A DNA stretch of 64,000 nucleotides, from contig NZ_CP066784.1 of NCBI RefSeq assembly GCF_028751195.1, positions 4,774,001 to 4,838,000 on the forward strand, read 5' to 3'. Both the position numbers and the translations under genes were made by a program. Numbering within the stretch: the first letter of the stretch is position 1; each line of letters begins with the position of its first letter. The notes beneath the pieces are model-generated. The model had not been told where the DNA came from. It did no database searches and worked only from the letters and a program-made list of their open reading frames with translations. Below are positions 18,269-28,172 of this stretch, piece after piece. This DNA is from Alicyclobacillus sp. ALC3 (GTDB lineage Bacteria; Bacillota; Bacilli; Alicyclobacillales; Alicyclobacillaceae).

Positions 18269-20150
18269 GTACGCCCGGCACGGGCGGTTTCTATAGGGTG
18301 AAAGTCCCGAGCGGGGGTTGGTGACATACCTACCGTTAGCCAAGAGCAAGGGTGTCCGTCGCGAGGCGGAATCTGAAGGAAGCTGGAGGCAAACTCTCGA
18401 CCCGAGGTACACGAATCGCATTTGAGGCTGTGACAGTCGGATGAGTTGCCATTACACAACGAAGTCCGAAGTCACCAAGGGCTGTTGCAGTACACTGCGG
18501 CGGGTGCATGAGAGGAAAGGAACCGTTCTTATCCGGGGAGGCTTGTCCGATACGCCAGTAAATCTGGTAACCGCTACCGGGAGGTGGCGCTGAACGGGCA
18601 GGAGTCAGCAGAGGCCATAGTACACCGACAAGCGCTTGACGGTGGAAGGGCCGAACATGAAACGAGGATGGACTGGATGCGTTCGTACGACGAGCAAAGA
18701 CAGCAGAATACCCCGCAAGGGGCCTCCGTCCAGAAGGTAGCGGTGAAGCCGCGAGAGGCTGGAGAGCGAGGGCCGAGTTCGTCGTCGGCACAAGGACAGA
18801 CCCCATCCTGCGAAGACGGTACCACCTTGCTGGAAGAGGCGTTGCAGCGAGAGAACATGCTGCGGGCCTTGTACCGAGTCGAGTCGAACAAGGGAGCGCC
18901 GGGCGTGGACGGAGTAACGGTAGAACAACTACGGTCGTACGTCCAGACGCACTGGGCTGACATTCGTCAGCAGCTGTTCATGGGAACCTACAAGCCTCAA
19001 CCTGTCAGGCGGGTCGAGATTCCGAAACCCGGAGGCGGACAGAGGAAGTTGGGGATTCCCGCCGTGGTCGATCGACTCATCCAGCAAGCACTTCTCCAGG
19101 TGCTTAACCCAATCTTCGACCCAACGTTCTCACCGAGTAGCTTTGGATTTCGTCCGGGCCACAGAGCCCAGGACGCGGTGCTCAAAGCACAGGAGTACAT
19201 CCGAGAAGGGTACGCATGGACGGTCGATATGGACTTGGCCGCGTTCTTTGACCGCGTCAACCACGACATGCTTATGGCACGTGTGGCACGAAAGGTGAAG
19301 GACAAGCGAGTTCTCAGGCTGATTCGCGCGTACCTGAACGCAGGTGTACTGGAGAACGGAGTCGTGGTAAGGAACGAGGAAGGCACACCGCAAGGTGGGC
19401 CACTCAGCCCGCTTTTGGCGAACATCCTGCTGGACGACTTCGACCGAGAACTCACGAAACGCGGACATAAGTTCGTCCGCTACGCGGACGACTGCAATGT
19501 TTACGTGAAGTCGCGCAGAGCCGGGGAGCGAGTAATGGCCTCACTGACGAAGTACCTGGAAGAAGGACTGAAACTCAAGGTGAATCGAGAGAAGAGTGCC
19601 GTAGACCGACCACAGAAACGAAAGTTTCTTGGGTTCAGCTTTCTCTATGGGGAGCAGGCTCCGATTCGACTGGCCGAGAAGACCATCGAGCGATTCAAGG
19701 ACAGGGTGCGCCAGATAACAAGTCGAACACGGAGCATGTCGCTGTCCGAGCGAATCCGACGACTCAACACCTACATGATGGGCTGGGTTGCGTACTTTCG
19801 ACTTGCACAGATGAAGCAACATTGCGACCGATTTGACGAGTGGATACGCAGAAGGCTGAGGATGTGCATTTGGAAGCAGTGGAAGCGGATAAAGACCCGC
19901 TATACGAAACTCCGCGCACTCGGACAGCCGGAATGGGTAGTCCACATGATGGCGAACTCGCGCCGCGGACCATGGCTGATGGCGAAGAACCTGAACCAGG
20001 CCATGAACAAGGCGTACTTTGAAGCGCTAGGTCTGAGGAGTCTTCAGGAGAGGTATTTACAACTTCGTGGTGTTTCATGAACCGCCGTATGCGGACCCGC
20101 ATGTACGGTGGTGTGAGAGGTCGGGGGCTAGGCGCCCCCTCCTACTCGAT
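18269..20150 (+). mobile_element. Group II intron, class C type, copy 3 of 3
   Basis: The last unit of the array, 1,882 bases, ending in CTCGAT at 20150. The downstream flank beginning GGTATTAGCC is the 3' exon. Its private changes against copy 2 lie in the 3' half (near 19682, 19909 and 19930). The bulged branch-point A is at 20144. Confidence 0.93.
18668..20080 (+). CDS. ltrA: Group II intron-encoded reverse transcriptase/maturase, copy 3
   Basis: Same protein as copies 1 and 2 except for one substitution, serine to threonine in AEK(S/T)IERF, near the start of the maturase domain. All catalytic motifs are kept, so the third copy is also predicted to be functional. Confidence 0.92.
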   Translation: MDWMRSYDEQRQQNTPQGASVQKVAVKPREAGERGPSSSSAQGQTPSCEDGTTLLEEALQRENMLRALYRVESNKGAPGVDGVTVEQLRSYVQTHWADIRQQLFMGTYKPQPVRRVEIPKPGGGQRKLGIPAVVDRLIQQALLQVLNPIFDPTFSPSSFGFRPGHRAQDAVLKAQEYIREGYAWTVDMDLAAFFDRVNHDMLMARVARKVKDKRVLRLIRAYLNAGVLENGVVVRNEEGTPQGGPLSPLLANILLDDFDRELTKRGHKFVRYADDCNVYVKSRRAGERVMASLTKYLEEGLKLKVNREKSAVDRPQKRKFLGFSFLYGEQAPIRLAEKTIERFKDRVRQITSRTRSMSLSERIRRLNTYMMGWVAYFRLAQMKQHCDRFDEWIRRRLRMCIWKQWKRIKTRYTKLRALGQPEWVVHMMANSRRGPWLMAKNLNQAMNKAYFEALGLRSLQERYLQLRGVS

Positions 20151-20420
20151 GGTATTAGCCTCCCGGTGTTTGGTCTACAGGTGAGAAAGTGTAATATAAG
20201 GGCAATGAGTAGCTTTTGGGGGAGGAAGGTACAGAGTGGTTTTCTTGTCTAAGCCTTGTCTGTAAGCTTTTGTAGGCGAATGCTCTGGGCTATAAGTTTT
20301 TTTCTGCTTAATACGGGACCGCTTGAAGTAAATGTGTCCAGCCATTACTGTGTGAATATTCTCACCAAACAAGGGCGGTGCTATCGTATGGGCAAGAGTG
20401 CTGTAAAAGGAGGGAGTTGG

Positions 20421-20606
20421 ATGAAAAAACGAAACAGCAACAGTCTGTGGGTCTTGATGATACTCGGGGCAGGTTTGTCTGTACTCACTAGTCGTTTATT
20501 AAACGTCCCTTGGCTCTTTGCAACTTTGACAGCTGATGCCGGGGGGCTTGTAGTGTGGTTTGCCACACGGCATTTCTTCAGCCGCCGCAAACGGTGCACC
20601 CGTTAG
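20421..20606 (+). CDS. Small hypothetical membrane protein
   Basis: A 61-residue protein with a basic N-terminus, a hydrophobic stretch from about residue 8 to 50 that can form one or two membrane helices, and a basic C-terminal tail (FFSRRKRCTR). The ATG at 20421 has AAAGGAGGG 6 bases upstream, which strongly supports this start. No family recognised. The 270 bases between it and the intron array show no other feature I can name. Confidence 0.6.
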   Translation: MKKRNSNSLWVLMILGAGLSVLTSRLLNVPWLFATLTADAGGLVVWFATRHFFSRRKRCTR

Positions 20607-20724
20607 TAGCCGGTCGCTCTGGAAATTTGGCGGCCGCCCATTGCAGTTAATCGCAGCCACCTGTACTACACGGAAGAGGTACCCCATAAGCCAACGGTCG
20701 GTACTGTTGAAGGAGGCTCACTAT

Positions 20725-21300
20725 ATGCAACGTAGCAAGGAACCTTCATGGAGTGCGGTAATTGAGGGGACTGAAGACCTCAACTTTGCAATTTATGTTG
20801 CAAGTACATACGATTTGCTTCCGAAATCGAAGCCGTTCAGCGAGTCGAGACGATGGACTTCGACTAACCCATCAGTTGAACTGACACCCGCGGAGAAAAC
20901 TGTACTTGCAGTTCAGTGGTTGGAATGGTGGACTAGGTTAGTGGAAGTGAGGTCTATTCATCAACACAATCTTGCACCGTCCTATTTCGAATCCCTGGAC
21001 AATGAACTGGCGGGTGTCTGTTCGGACACATGGCACGCATTTCGTAATTGGTGGCATATGCCCGCTGGTGGAGGCACTGCAATGATTTTCTGGGAGTCTG
21101 CTGACAAGGTAGGGGAGTACGTCAGGCAGTTCGAACAGCAGGTGAACAGAAAGGCTAAAGCGTTTCGTTTGAAAGTCGATTTAGTTTACACGGGGTTAGA
21201 TGACTTGATTGAAGTCAGTGACGAATATGTAATTATGCCGCTCCGCTCTGCTCATGAGAATCGTTTTTGGTGGACAAAGAAGATCAATGCTGTAGGTTAG
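20725..21300 (+). CDS. Hypothetical soluble protein
   Basis: A 191-residue protein rich in tryptophan and aromatic residues, with no signal peptide or membrane segment. The ATG at 20725 follows AAGGAGGC at proper spacing; the frame is open upstream but has no better start. No family recognised. It stands alone between the small membrane protein and an IS200/IS605 remnant. Confidence 0.6.
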   Translation: MQRSKEPSWSAVIEGTEDLNFAIYVASTYDLLPKSKPFSESRRWTSTNPSVELTPAEKTVLAVQWLEWWTRLVEVRSIHQHNLAPSYFESLDNELAGVCSDTWHAFRNWWHMPAGGGTAMIFWESADKVGEYVRQFEQQVNRKAKAFRLKVDLVYTGLDDLIEVSDEYVIMPLRSAHENRFWWTKKINAVG

Positions 21301-21368
21301 ATGGTCTGCTGAGAAATCTGTTCAGTGTGTTTACCTGATCGTAGTAATTCAATGTGGTCTTTTCCATT

Positions 21369-21583
21369 TTAAAACCGCCGTTCGTCCAGCAGGCGATTGT
21401 AGAGCAGGCGACAGCGCTCTAAAGTGAACTGTATTTTCTCTTCTTGCTCTTTCGTGGGGTAAGTCTGTACTTGTACGCCTTTCGCATGAGGTCATCTCGA
21501 TTTCGCGCTTCGATATACTTCTGGATTACGTCCTGTTGAATGCTCGCGGACGGTGCTGCGAATAAGGACTCCACGCTGTGCTA
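21369..21583 (-). pseudogene. Remnant of an IS200/IS605-type tnpA-tnpB junction
   Basis: On the minus strand, 21487 down to 21369 reads as a TnpB N-terminus (MRKAYKYRL, then after a +1 slip PTKEQEEKIQFTLERCRL). Upstream of that ATG, overlapping it, an in-frame stretch FAAPSASIQQDVIQKYIEAR looks like the C-terminus of a Y1 transposase TnpA. Frameshifts separate the pieces and both genes are cut. This explains most of the roughly 380-base gap upstream of the MBL-fold gene. Confidence 0.65.
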
Positions 21584-21684
21584 ACAAGTTGATTTGATGC
21601 GGTGTGAGGGAGTCGAGCCTCGAATGCAAATCCACCTAGGTAGGGACTGCGTCACCTCGCAGCTAAATAAGGGGAGTGACCAAT

Positions 21685-22358
21685 ATGTCGACTCTGAGGG
21701 CAAAACACTTTGACGTCTTCCAGATTCAACAAGGAATTTATGCTGCTATAGCAAATGAAGGCACCGGCGCGATGGCAAACACAGGATTTGTTGATTTGGG
21801 TGAAACGGTCTTAGTCTTTGATTCTTTTAACACCCAACAGGCAGCGGCAGAGCTTCGTGAGGTAATAGCGTCTGTCACAGACAAGCCAGTTTCACACTTA
21901 ATCAACAGTCACTGGCACGGCGATCACATTCGTGGAAATCAAGTCTTCCGAGACGTGTCCATTGTGGCTACGGAGCGGACAAAAAGGATCATGCAGGAGA
22001 ACCACCCCGCAAGAATCGCAAGGCAGCGAGCCAGTCAAAATGAATTGTGCGACTACATTGAGACCCTCGAAAGTCAACAAAATTCAGCTGGAGATAGGGA
22101 CCAGAGGGCACGTCTTTTAGAGATTTCTCTCCTGAAAGAAATCAAATGTTCCCTACCGACTTTAGAATTGGTTTTACCCAATGAGACATTTGAAGCAACT
22201 TGGCACACGGAAGGAACAAATCGTAGGGTAGAGTGCCACACTCTTGGCGGAGGTCACACGGTTTCAGATTCATTTCTGTATATCCCAGACGCACGAGTCT
22301 GTTACATCGGAGACCTAGTTGCCGTAAATAATCACATGCTGATTATCGACGGGAACGT
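21685..22358 (+). pseudogene. MBL-fold hydrolase, 5' part (disrupted by IS3 element)
   Basis: The first 224 codons of a metallo-beta-lactamase-fold protein, with the metal motif SHWHGDHIRGN, a third ligand in GGGHTVSDS and the aspartate region YIGDLVAVNNH. The ATG at 21685 follows AAGGGGAG. The coding sequence is cut at 22358 by an IS3-family insertion. Joined to the 3' part with one copy of the CGT duplication, the frame is restored exactly (939 bases, 312 residues), giving DGNVENWISILDKL across the junction. The intact protein would be a secreted-type or general hydrolase; substrate unknown. Confidence 0.9.
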
Positions 22359-22409
22359 TGGTATTAAGTCAATAGGGTGGACACACCAAACAGAGAATAT
22401 ATGAAAATT
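22359..22409. repeat. Left terminal inverted repeat of the IS3 element
   Basis: Pairs with the reverse complement of 28891-28939. Shared blocks include TGGTRTTA, GTGGACACA, and GAAAATT at the inner end, with a two-base length difference. Confidence 0.85.
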
Positions 22410-22430
22410 CAGTCTAAATTTCAGTAGAGA

Positions 22431-22909
22431 TCATTGACTTGACGATCGGATTCCCTTGTAATGGTAATACATGGTCTGGAATCGAGCTGGTGTATGGTAG
22501 CCGATGGAGGAGTGAATCCGCCTGCGGTTGTACCAGAGTTCAATGTATTCCCAGATGTCCCTTTGCGCATGAACTCGTGTTGAGTATTTCTCCAGGTGTA
22601 TCAGCTCTCGCTTGATCACACTGTGGAAAGACTCGATGCACGCGTTGTCCCAGCAATTGCCCTTTCGACTCATGCTACCGACCATGCTGTACTCCTTGAG
22701 CTTGTCCTGGTATTCCTTGGATGCATATTGGCTACCTCTGTCCGAGTGGTGCAAGACACCGGCTTCAGGCTTCTCACGTTCATAGGCTTGTTCCAGAGCT
22801 TCGATGACAAGCTCTTTCGTCATCCGTGAACCCGCTCTCCAGCCAACAATCTTACGTGTGAATAAGTCCATGATGCTCGCAACGTAGAGCCAGCCTTCGG
22901 TTGTCCACA
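22431..22909 (-). pseudogene. IS3 orfB transposase, C-terminal exon
   Basis: Second half of the DDE transposase: VASIMDLFTRKIVGW (second catalytic block region), HHSDRGSQYAS and the terminal glutamate in GNCWDNACIESFHSVIKRE. It continues the 5' exon after removal of the group II intron, restoring ADITYVWTTEGWLYV. Not a decayed gene in the strict sense: it is an exon of an intron-split transposase. Confidence 0.9.
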
Positions 22910-22999
22910 GTGAAGTAAGAGACAAGGCGTAGTCGAACTATTTCCTTGCCTCTCCTTCCCGAACCGGACTTGCGCCTCTCAACGCATCCGGCTCTCCAT

Positions 23000-24231
23000 T
23001 TAAACGTTGCTCAGAGCAAAGGCGACTTCATCATAATAGGACTCAATAGTCCGCTGATTTGTGGAACGTAGGATGTAGGGGTTCCCGTCGGGATTCCGCC
23101 ACATAAACCACCCTTTTCGGCTGGTTATGAGCCTCCGAAGTGCCACTTGACCATAGAACCCGCGACTGTTTTGACCTTGTAGCACCCAGACCTTGGCTTT
23201 GCCCACTTCGGGGGAACGAACATGGTCTCGCATTAGTGTCCTGAAGCCTCGTTTGTACTTTCGGGCCAGCCAGTATCCAAGTTTCCAAAATATCACTCGG
23301 TCAACCTTGCTAAAAATAGTCGCTGTATGGTCGGTGTACTGATAAAAGTTGGCCCATCCTGTGATTTGCCGGTTGAGACTTTCGATGACGTCTATTGTGT
23401 TCGCACCGTAATTTCCTGACAGCTGCTTGACTATTCTTTCCGTAAAGCGGCGGTACTTCTCCCACGGAATTGTCGTTACAACCCGCATTTGCCCACGTGG
23501 GCCTTTTTTACGGATAATACGATGGCCCAGAAACACAAAGCCGTCATTTACATGGGTGATATGCGTCTTCTCCATATTCAGTGTGAGTTTAAGATGGTCC
23601 TCTAGGTAAGCACGACATGCCTCGCGCACTTCTTCTGCATGAGCCCTGGTTCCTTTGACAACAACTACGAAATCATCTGCGTATCGGCAATACGAAATCG
23701 CCGGCTTCCACTGCCGACCTTCGCGTATCGCGATAGGGCGTTCGTTTTGTATTCCGAAGTTCCATGCCCAGCGGTCCTTTCTCACCTTTTTGTTCAGGTA
23801 ATTCGCGTCCATCCATTGGTCAAATTCGTGTAACATGATATTTGACAGTAGTGGTGAGATAACACCACCTTGTGGAACGCCCTCACTTGCAGAACAAAAT
23901 AGGCCGCGGTCTATACAACCAGCCTTGATTATTCTCCAGAGGAGCCTGAGAAATCTCTGGTCGGAAATGCGTTTGCGGACGGCCTTCATTAGCAGGCGAT
24001 GATGTACCGTGTCAAAGTAGCTTGAGAGGTCACCTTCGATGACCCAGCGCCCTGCAGTGGCGTTGCTTTGTGCATTCCCGTCCTGCAGTTGCATTCTGAT
24101 GGTTCGAATCGCATGATGGACACTACGGGCCGGTCTAAATCCGTAGGATAGCGTATGAAAGTCACTTTCCCATATAGGTTCCATTGCCATCAGCATCGCT
24201 CGCTGTACGATACGGTCTCGTAGGCATGGGA
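23000..24231 (-). pseudogene. Group II intron reverse transcriptase, C-terminal part
   Basis: Carries CLRDRIVQRAM, IEGDLSSYFDTVHH, EGVPQGGVISPLLSNI, the catalytic CRYADDFVVVV, and the maturase region GWANFYQYTD. The N-terminal part lies 3 kb away beyond a serine-recombinase element. Joining both parts across one copy of GGGA gives 1,539 bases (512 residues) with RPLGIPCLRDRIVQ across the junction, the expected RT motif. Confidence 0.9.
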
Positions 24232-24537
24232 CGGTCAGCGCAAAATGCACTTCAGCTCAATCCCCTTTCGGCATCTGTAACTATTACCCATCCATTTCAT
24301 CCTCTCCACGGGCAGACCTTTGCCCTGCTTAAAGTGAAGCACGTAAATGGGACTGCTCTGTGCTCTCTTCAAACGGATTCCACTGTCCTCTGCGTTCCAG
24401 AGTCCTGGACGGATTGGTGTCGCGTCGACTCCCAACCGGTCACCCCATTTAACGCACTGGACTTGAAGGAATTAGCCGAACTCCTTCAAAGCCTAGATGA
24501 TTCCTCGATCTCAGCAACGAATTTAATTGACAATTGA
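24226..24537 (+). CDS. DUF5372-like small protein of the recombinase element
   Basis: About 103 residues with the recognisable core ITHPFHPLHGQTFALLKVKH. Small proteins of this type accompany large serine recombinases in Bacillota elements; role unknown. The only ATG in frame (24226) straddles the element/target junction, so this start may be supplied by the target site; a non-standard start inside the element is possible. It is followed 24 bases later by the DUF6788-like gene. Confidence 0.65.
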   Translation: MGRSAQNALQLNPLSASVTITHPFHPLHGQTFALLKVKHVNGTALCSLQTDSTVLCVPESWTDWCRVDSQPVTPFNALDLKELAELLQSLDDSSISATNLIDN

Positions 24538-24561
24538 AAATCAAGGAGGTAATTTCTTATT

Positions 24562-24924
24562 ATGAATACTACTGATAAGAACGAGGCACCTAGAAGATTC
24601 AAATCTGTTCCTTTGCAAGACATCAAACAGCGGAAAGGGCAGCTGTTAAAGGCGCTGCCGCCAATGGACCAGATTCTGCGCGGATCCCTTATCACTCGAC
24701 ACGTAAAGTGTGGCAAGCCAACCTGTCACTGCGCGACTGGCGTTGGTCATACAAGCTTATACCTGTCGTCTTTTTATCATGGTAAAACGCAAATGGATTA
24801 CGTTCCTGCAGCCTGGGAGCAACGGGTCCGAGCTGGGCTCGAAAATTATGAGGTCGCACAGGACATTCTCTCGGAACTGACTGAGCTCAATCTAGAACTG
24901 CTTCGACGCCGAGATAACGAATAG
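24562..24924 (+). CDS. DUF6788-like protein
   Basis: A 120-residue protein with RGSLITRHVKCGKPTCHCATGVGHTSLYLSSFYHGKT, a Cys/His-rich centre (KCGKPTCHC) suggesting metal binding, and a helical charged C-terminus. Such proteins regularly lie upstream of transposases and serine recombinases. The ATG follows AAGGAGGT at 24543-24550. Probably an accessory DNA-binding factor of the element; this role is inference. Confidence 0.72.
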   Translation: MNTTDKNEAPRRFKSVPLQDIKQRKGQLLKALPPMDQILRGSLITRHVKCGKPTCHCATGVGHTSLYLSSFYHGKTQMDYVPAAWEQRVRAGLENYEVAQDILSELTELNLELLRRRDNE

Positions 24925-25076
24925 TTCGTCGGCCTCGTCGGAGGGGATGTTCGTGTCTAGTTCGGCATTAGCCGCATTGGTCGGAGATGACGCGCAAAGC
25001 TTGGACGAGCTCATCACGGTCGTAGCTGGGATGGTGCGTTCGTGCCTTGCGGCAATGCATGGGGAGGAACAAATTC

Positions 25077-27119
25077 ATGACGACAGCACCGTCGAAGGTT
25101 CACCCAGAGCACCTGAACAGACCAGCAATTGTGTACATCCGTCAATCGAGCCTAGCCCAGGTCCGGTTTCACCGGGAGAGCACGGAACGCCAATACGCTC
25201 TGCGGGAGAAGGCCATCGATCTGGGATGGGCTCCGGAACAGATTCAGGTCATCGACGAGGACCTCGGGATTTCAGGGTCTGGCCGTTCGCAGCGTTTGGG
25301 CTTCCAGAACCTCGTGGCTCAAGTATCACTTGGCGAAGTTGGTGCAATCTTGGGTCTGGAGATTTCGCGCTTGGCGCGTTCTTCAGCGGATCTGCTGCGC
25401 CTTCTCGAGCTATGTGGCCTGTTCAACACCATCGTAGTGGATGAAGACGGCATCTACGATTTGCGAGATTTCAATGACCGATTAATTCTTGGTTTCAAAG
25501 GAACCATGAGCGAGGCAGAATTGCATTTCTTACGCGCTCGGTTAATTGGCGGCAAAAAGAACAAAGCAAAAAAGGGCGAACTCCGTTTTCCACTACCCGT
25601 TGGCTATGTGTATGACGCCAACGGACAGACAGTGTTGGACCCTGACGAAGAGGTTCAAACAGCCATTCACAATGTTTTTCGTGCATTTCGTACGACAGGT
25701 AGCGCCTACGGTGTGGTTCAGTTCTTTGCCCAAAACGGCCTTCGGTTTCCAAAACGGGCCTACGGTGGTGCGTGGGCCGGACAACTCGTTTGGGGAACAC
25801 TCAACCACAGCCGAGTTCTAGGGGTACTGTACAATCCCGCGTACACTGGCGCATACGTTTTTGGTCGATATCGCGACCAAAAACGTGTGAATCCTCAAGG
25901 GCTGTTTATTCATCATACGGTGCGGCTCCCTCGCGAGCAGTGGGAGGTGTTCATTCCGGACCATCACCCGGGATACGTCACATGGGAGGAATACGAAAGG
26001 AATCTCAAGCAACTACACTCGAATCGTACCAACCTCGAGAAAAGTGGCCCCGCACGAGAAGGTACAGCCTTGCTTCAAGGGCTCGTAATATGCGGGAAGT
26101 GTGGTCGGCGCATGAGTGTACGCTACACTGGTAACGGTGGGATTTCTCCGCACTACGAATGCAAAGGACGGTGGGAACATGGGCACCGAGCCACATGCAC
26201 GACAGTGCCGGCTCCGAGCATCGACCAGGCCATCTCAGAGCGCCTGCTGCAGGTAATACAACCAGCCGAATTAGAGCTTGCCCTACAGGTAATGGACAAA
26301 CTGCTTCACGAAGAAGATGATGCAGATAAGGGCTGGAAATTATCACTAGAGCGGGCGCGGTACGAGGCAGATCGAGCCGAGAGACAATACCAGCAGGTCG
26401 AGCCAGAAAACCGTCTGGTAGTGCGCAGCCTTGAGGCACGATGGAATGAAAAGCTTACCGAATTGGCGCAGCTTCAAGAGCAGTACACCCAGTATGTGGA
26501 GCGCCGCAGTTGGCGGCCTACCGAACACGATAAGGTGGCAATTCTGAGCCTTGCGAAGGAGCTACCTCGAATCTGGTCCAAGCCATCCACTACATTCAAG
26601 GACCGAAAACGAATCCTTCGTTTAATGATTGAAGACGTCACCATATTCGCTGAACCGAGGAACCCAGCTGTTCGGCTTGGCTTGCGATGGCGCAATCAAC
26701 ATTGCGAAGAGCTCTGGGCTTGTAAGCCGTTACCGCAACATATGGTGGTCAAACATTCACCTGAAACCGTTGAGGTCGTCCGCAGGCTCTCCGAAACGAT
26801 GATCGACCAGCAGATCGCAAAACAGCTAAATGAATCAGGCATGCGCACACCAGACGGCAGAATGTTCACGATTGACTCGATCAAGTGGATTCGCTACATA
26901 CACAAGATACCTGGATACACTTCACGGCGTCATGGGCTATCCGTCAAAGAAGTTGCTGAGCGCCTTAGAATTGCTCCGGGGGTCGTCTACTACTGGCTCA
27001 ATCGTGGAATTCTTAGTGCGACAAAAGCTGCTCCCGGGTATCCTTGGGAAATTCACTTGAATGAGCAGAAAGAACTTGAACTGCGGGAACGAATCCAGAA
27101 GTCAGGCCATTTGAATTAG
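25077..27119 (+). CDS. Large serine recombinase
   Basis: A 680-residue recombinase. The N-terminal resolvase domain has YIRQSS (serine nucleophile region) and LEISRLARSSADL. Next come the recombinase domain (GSAYGVVQFFAQNGLRFP), a zinc ribbon (CGKCGRRMSVRY...CKGRWEHGHRATC), a coiled-coil stretch, and an unusual C-terminal extension with a helix-turn-helix (VKEVAERLRIAPGVVYYWLNRGIL). The ATG at 25077 follows GGGGAGGA and is preferred over 25047. A small frame starting at 24947 overlaps its 5' end and is doubtful. It should catalyse integration and excision of the element. Confidence 0.92.
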   Translation: MTTAPSKVHPEHLNRPAIVYIRQSSLAQVRFHRESTERQYALREKAIDLGWAPEQIQVIDEDLGISGSGRSQRLGFQNLVAQVSLGEVGAILGLEISRLARSSADLLRLLELCGLFNTIVVDEDGIYDLRDFNDRLILGFKGTMSEAELHFLRARLIGGKKNKAKKGELRFPLPVGYVYDANGQTVLDPDEEVQTAIHNVFRAFRTTGSAYGVVQFFAQNGLRFPKRAYGGAWAGQLVWGTLNHSRVLGVLYNPAYTGAYVFGRYRDQKRVNPQGLFIHHTVRLPREQWEVFIPDHHPGYVTWEEYERNLKQLHSNRTNLEKSGPAREGTALLQGLVICGKCGRRMSVRYTGNGGISPHYECKGRWEHGHRATCTTVPAPSIDQAISERLLQVIQPAELELALQVMDKLLHEEDDADKGWKLSLERARYEADRAERQYQQVEPENRLVVRSLEARWNEKLTELAQLQEQYTQYVERRSWRPTEHDKVAILSLAKELPRIWSKPSTTFKDRKRILRLMIEDVTIFAEPRNPAVRLGLRWRNQHCEELWACKPLPQHMVVKHSPETVEVVRRLSETMIDQQIAKQLNESGMRTPDGRMFTIDSIKWIRYIHKIPGYTSRRHGLSVKEVAERLRIAPGVVYYWLNRGILSATKAAPGYPWEIHLNEQKELELRERIQKSGHLN

Positions 27120-27201
27120 CTAGTTTAGCACCAACAGTGTTGCTAGCTCTCCAATTCCAAAACCTTATTGGGAGGCGTGCAGTATGAATTCACCGTCGGG
27201 A

Positions 27202-27508
27202 TACCAAGTGGTCTAAGTTTTCCATTTGCTTTTGGAATATAGACACGTCGGGCGGGGAGCGGGCAGTATGTGCCTGTTAAGAGCTCATACCGTATGGCTT
27301 CCAACTCGGGAACTAATCGCGCCTCCATCTTGCGCTTATCAACACCATCTACACCGGGTGTTCGGGAGCCCTTAGAGGCCAATGTGATTCTCGCCGCTTC
27401 ACTAATCCATGTTCTGTCAGTTATGAGTCTCAAAAGCCGATCAAACTTACGTTCCTTGTCTTCTGATGACCACGTCGCCAGTTTGCTTTGCATTTCACTG
27501 ATTATCAA
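27202..27508 (-). pseudogene. Group II intron reverse transcriptase, N-terminal part
   Basis: Starts MIISEMQSKLATWS and contains the RT-0/1 region GSRTPGVDGVDKRKME and VYIPKANGKLRPLGIP, where it is cut by the serine-recombinase element. It joins in frame to the C-terminal part at 24231. Confidence 0.88.
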
Positions 27509-28172
27509 AGGTCTTCACCTCACTATGGTCAGTTAATGAGCCAAGCAAACCGTTTAAACTGCCCCCCTTCGCCATGTGGTTGGCTTTCCCAACCTCGGAC
27601 TACTACGAGGGCTCCGTCAACTTGCACAGCATTGGGGATACACTCCCTTAGCATCTGTGCCAGCCTTCCCCAGTTCACACGTTGGACTCTACACATGGGT
27701 GAGGTTGCCTATCGCAGTCTTTGACCTTGCGTTCTGCAAGTCGTAGCGGACATTACGTTCTAGCTGTGCACTCAACGTAATTCCCTGCAGGTCAGCCTAC
27801 GTGTCTAACCAGCATTCGTGATTCCCGCCAATTCGGTTAGCGTGTCTCAGTCCGCAACCTGCCTATTAAGCGGTGTAGGCAGGGGTGACATTTCAACCCC
27901 TAGATGCGGTTTAATAGGTTCGTGTTCCTCAACCGTCCCATGCTCAGCCTAGAGACTCATCTTGGCGTAACCGCTTCGCCGCAAGCCCCGTTTCCCGCAA
28001 ACTACGTCACCTTGCCAGTGTCGGCAAGTCACCGTTGCTTCGGCTCACTTCCTCTCACAGCAGAAGAAGGGCATGTCCATGGAAAAAAAAGAACCATGTC
28101 GACGTGCATTCCAAACGTGCTCAATTAACCGCATGGCATCCGTAAATGGATGATTTGGTTATCTGGGCGTAC

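Larger units (their letters stand above)
24232..27197 (+). mobile_element. Serine-recombinase element inserted in the intron RT gene
   Basis: About 2,970 bases flanked by direct GGGA (24228-24231 and 27198-27201). The inner ends carry GACGGT on the left and ACCGTC on the right, an inverted pair beside the core. It holds three genes in one direction: a DUF5372-like protein, a DUF6788-like protein and a large serine recombinase. Precise in-frame repair of the RT gene on removal defines the ends. Integration is probably conservative, within the GGGA core. Confidence 0.85.
22910..28172 (-). mobile_element. Group II intron inside IS3 orfB, itself interrupted
   Basis: On the minus strand it begins GTACGCCCAGAT at 28172 and ends TTACTTCAC at 22910. 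Domain V (about 22947-22990) reads GAGCCGGATGCG...GTCCGGTTC with an AGC triad; domain VI follows with a bulged A before CTTCAC. Exon joining restores the IS3 orfB frame. About 660 bases (27509-28172) form the 5' ribozyme domains without genes. Minus the nested recombinase element it would be about 2.3 kb, the usual size. It is unrelated in sequence to the three introns behind spo0A. Confidence 0.9.

Noticed and set aside
14572..20102. Repeated minus-strand frames within the intron array
   Set aside because: They recur only because the introns are repeated and lie opposite the RT gene and ribozyme.
22374..22385. IS3 end placed at GGGTGGACAC instead of TGGTATTAAG
   Set aside because: The GTGGACAC match is strong, but no target duplication results there. 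The outer ends give a CGT duplication and restore the MBL frame.
24947..25444. 165-residue frame upstream of and overlapping the serine recombinase
   Set aside because: Most of it overlaps the resolvase domain codons. Only the first 40 residues could be genuine, and there is no supporting homology I can recognise.
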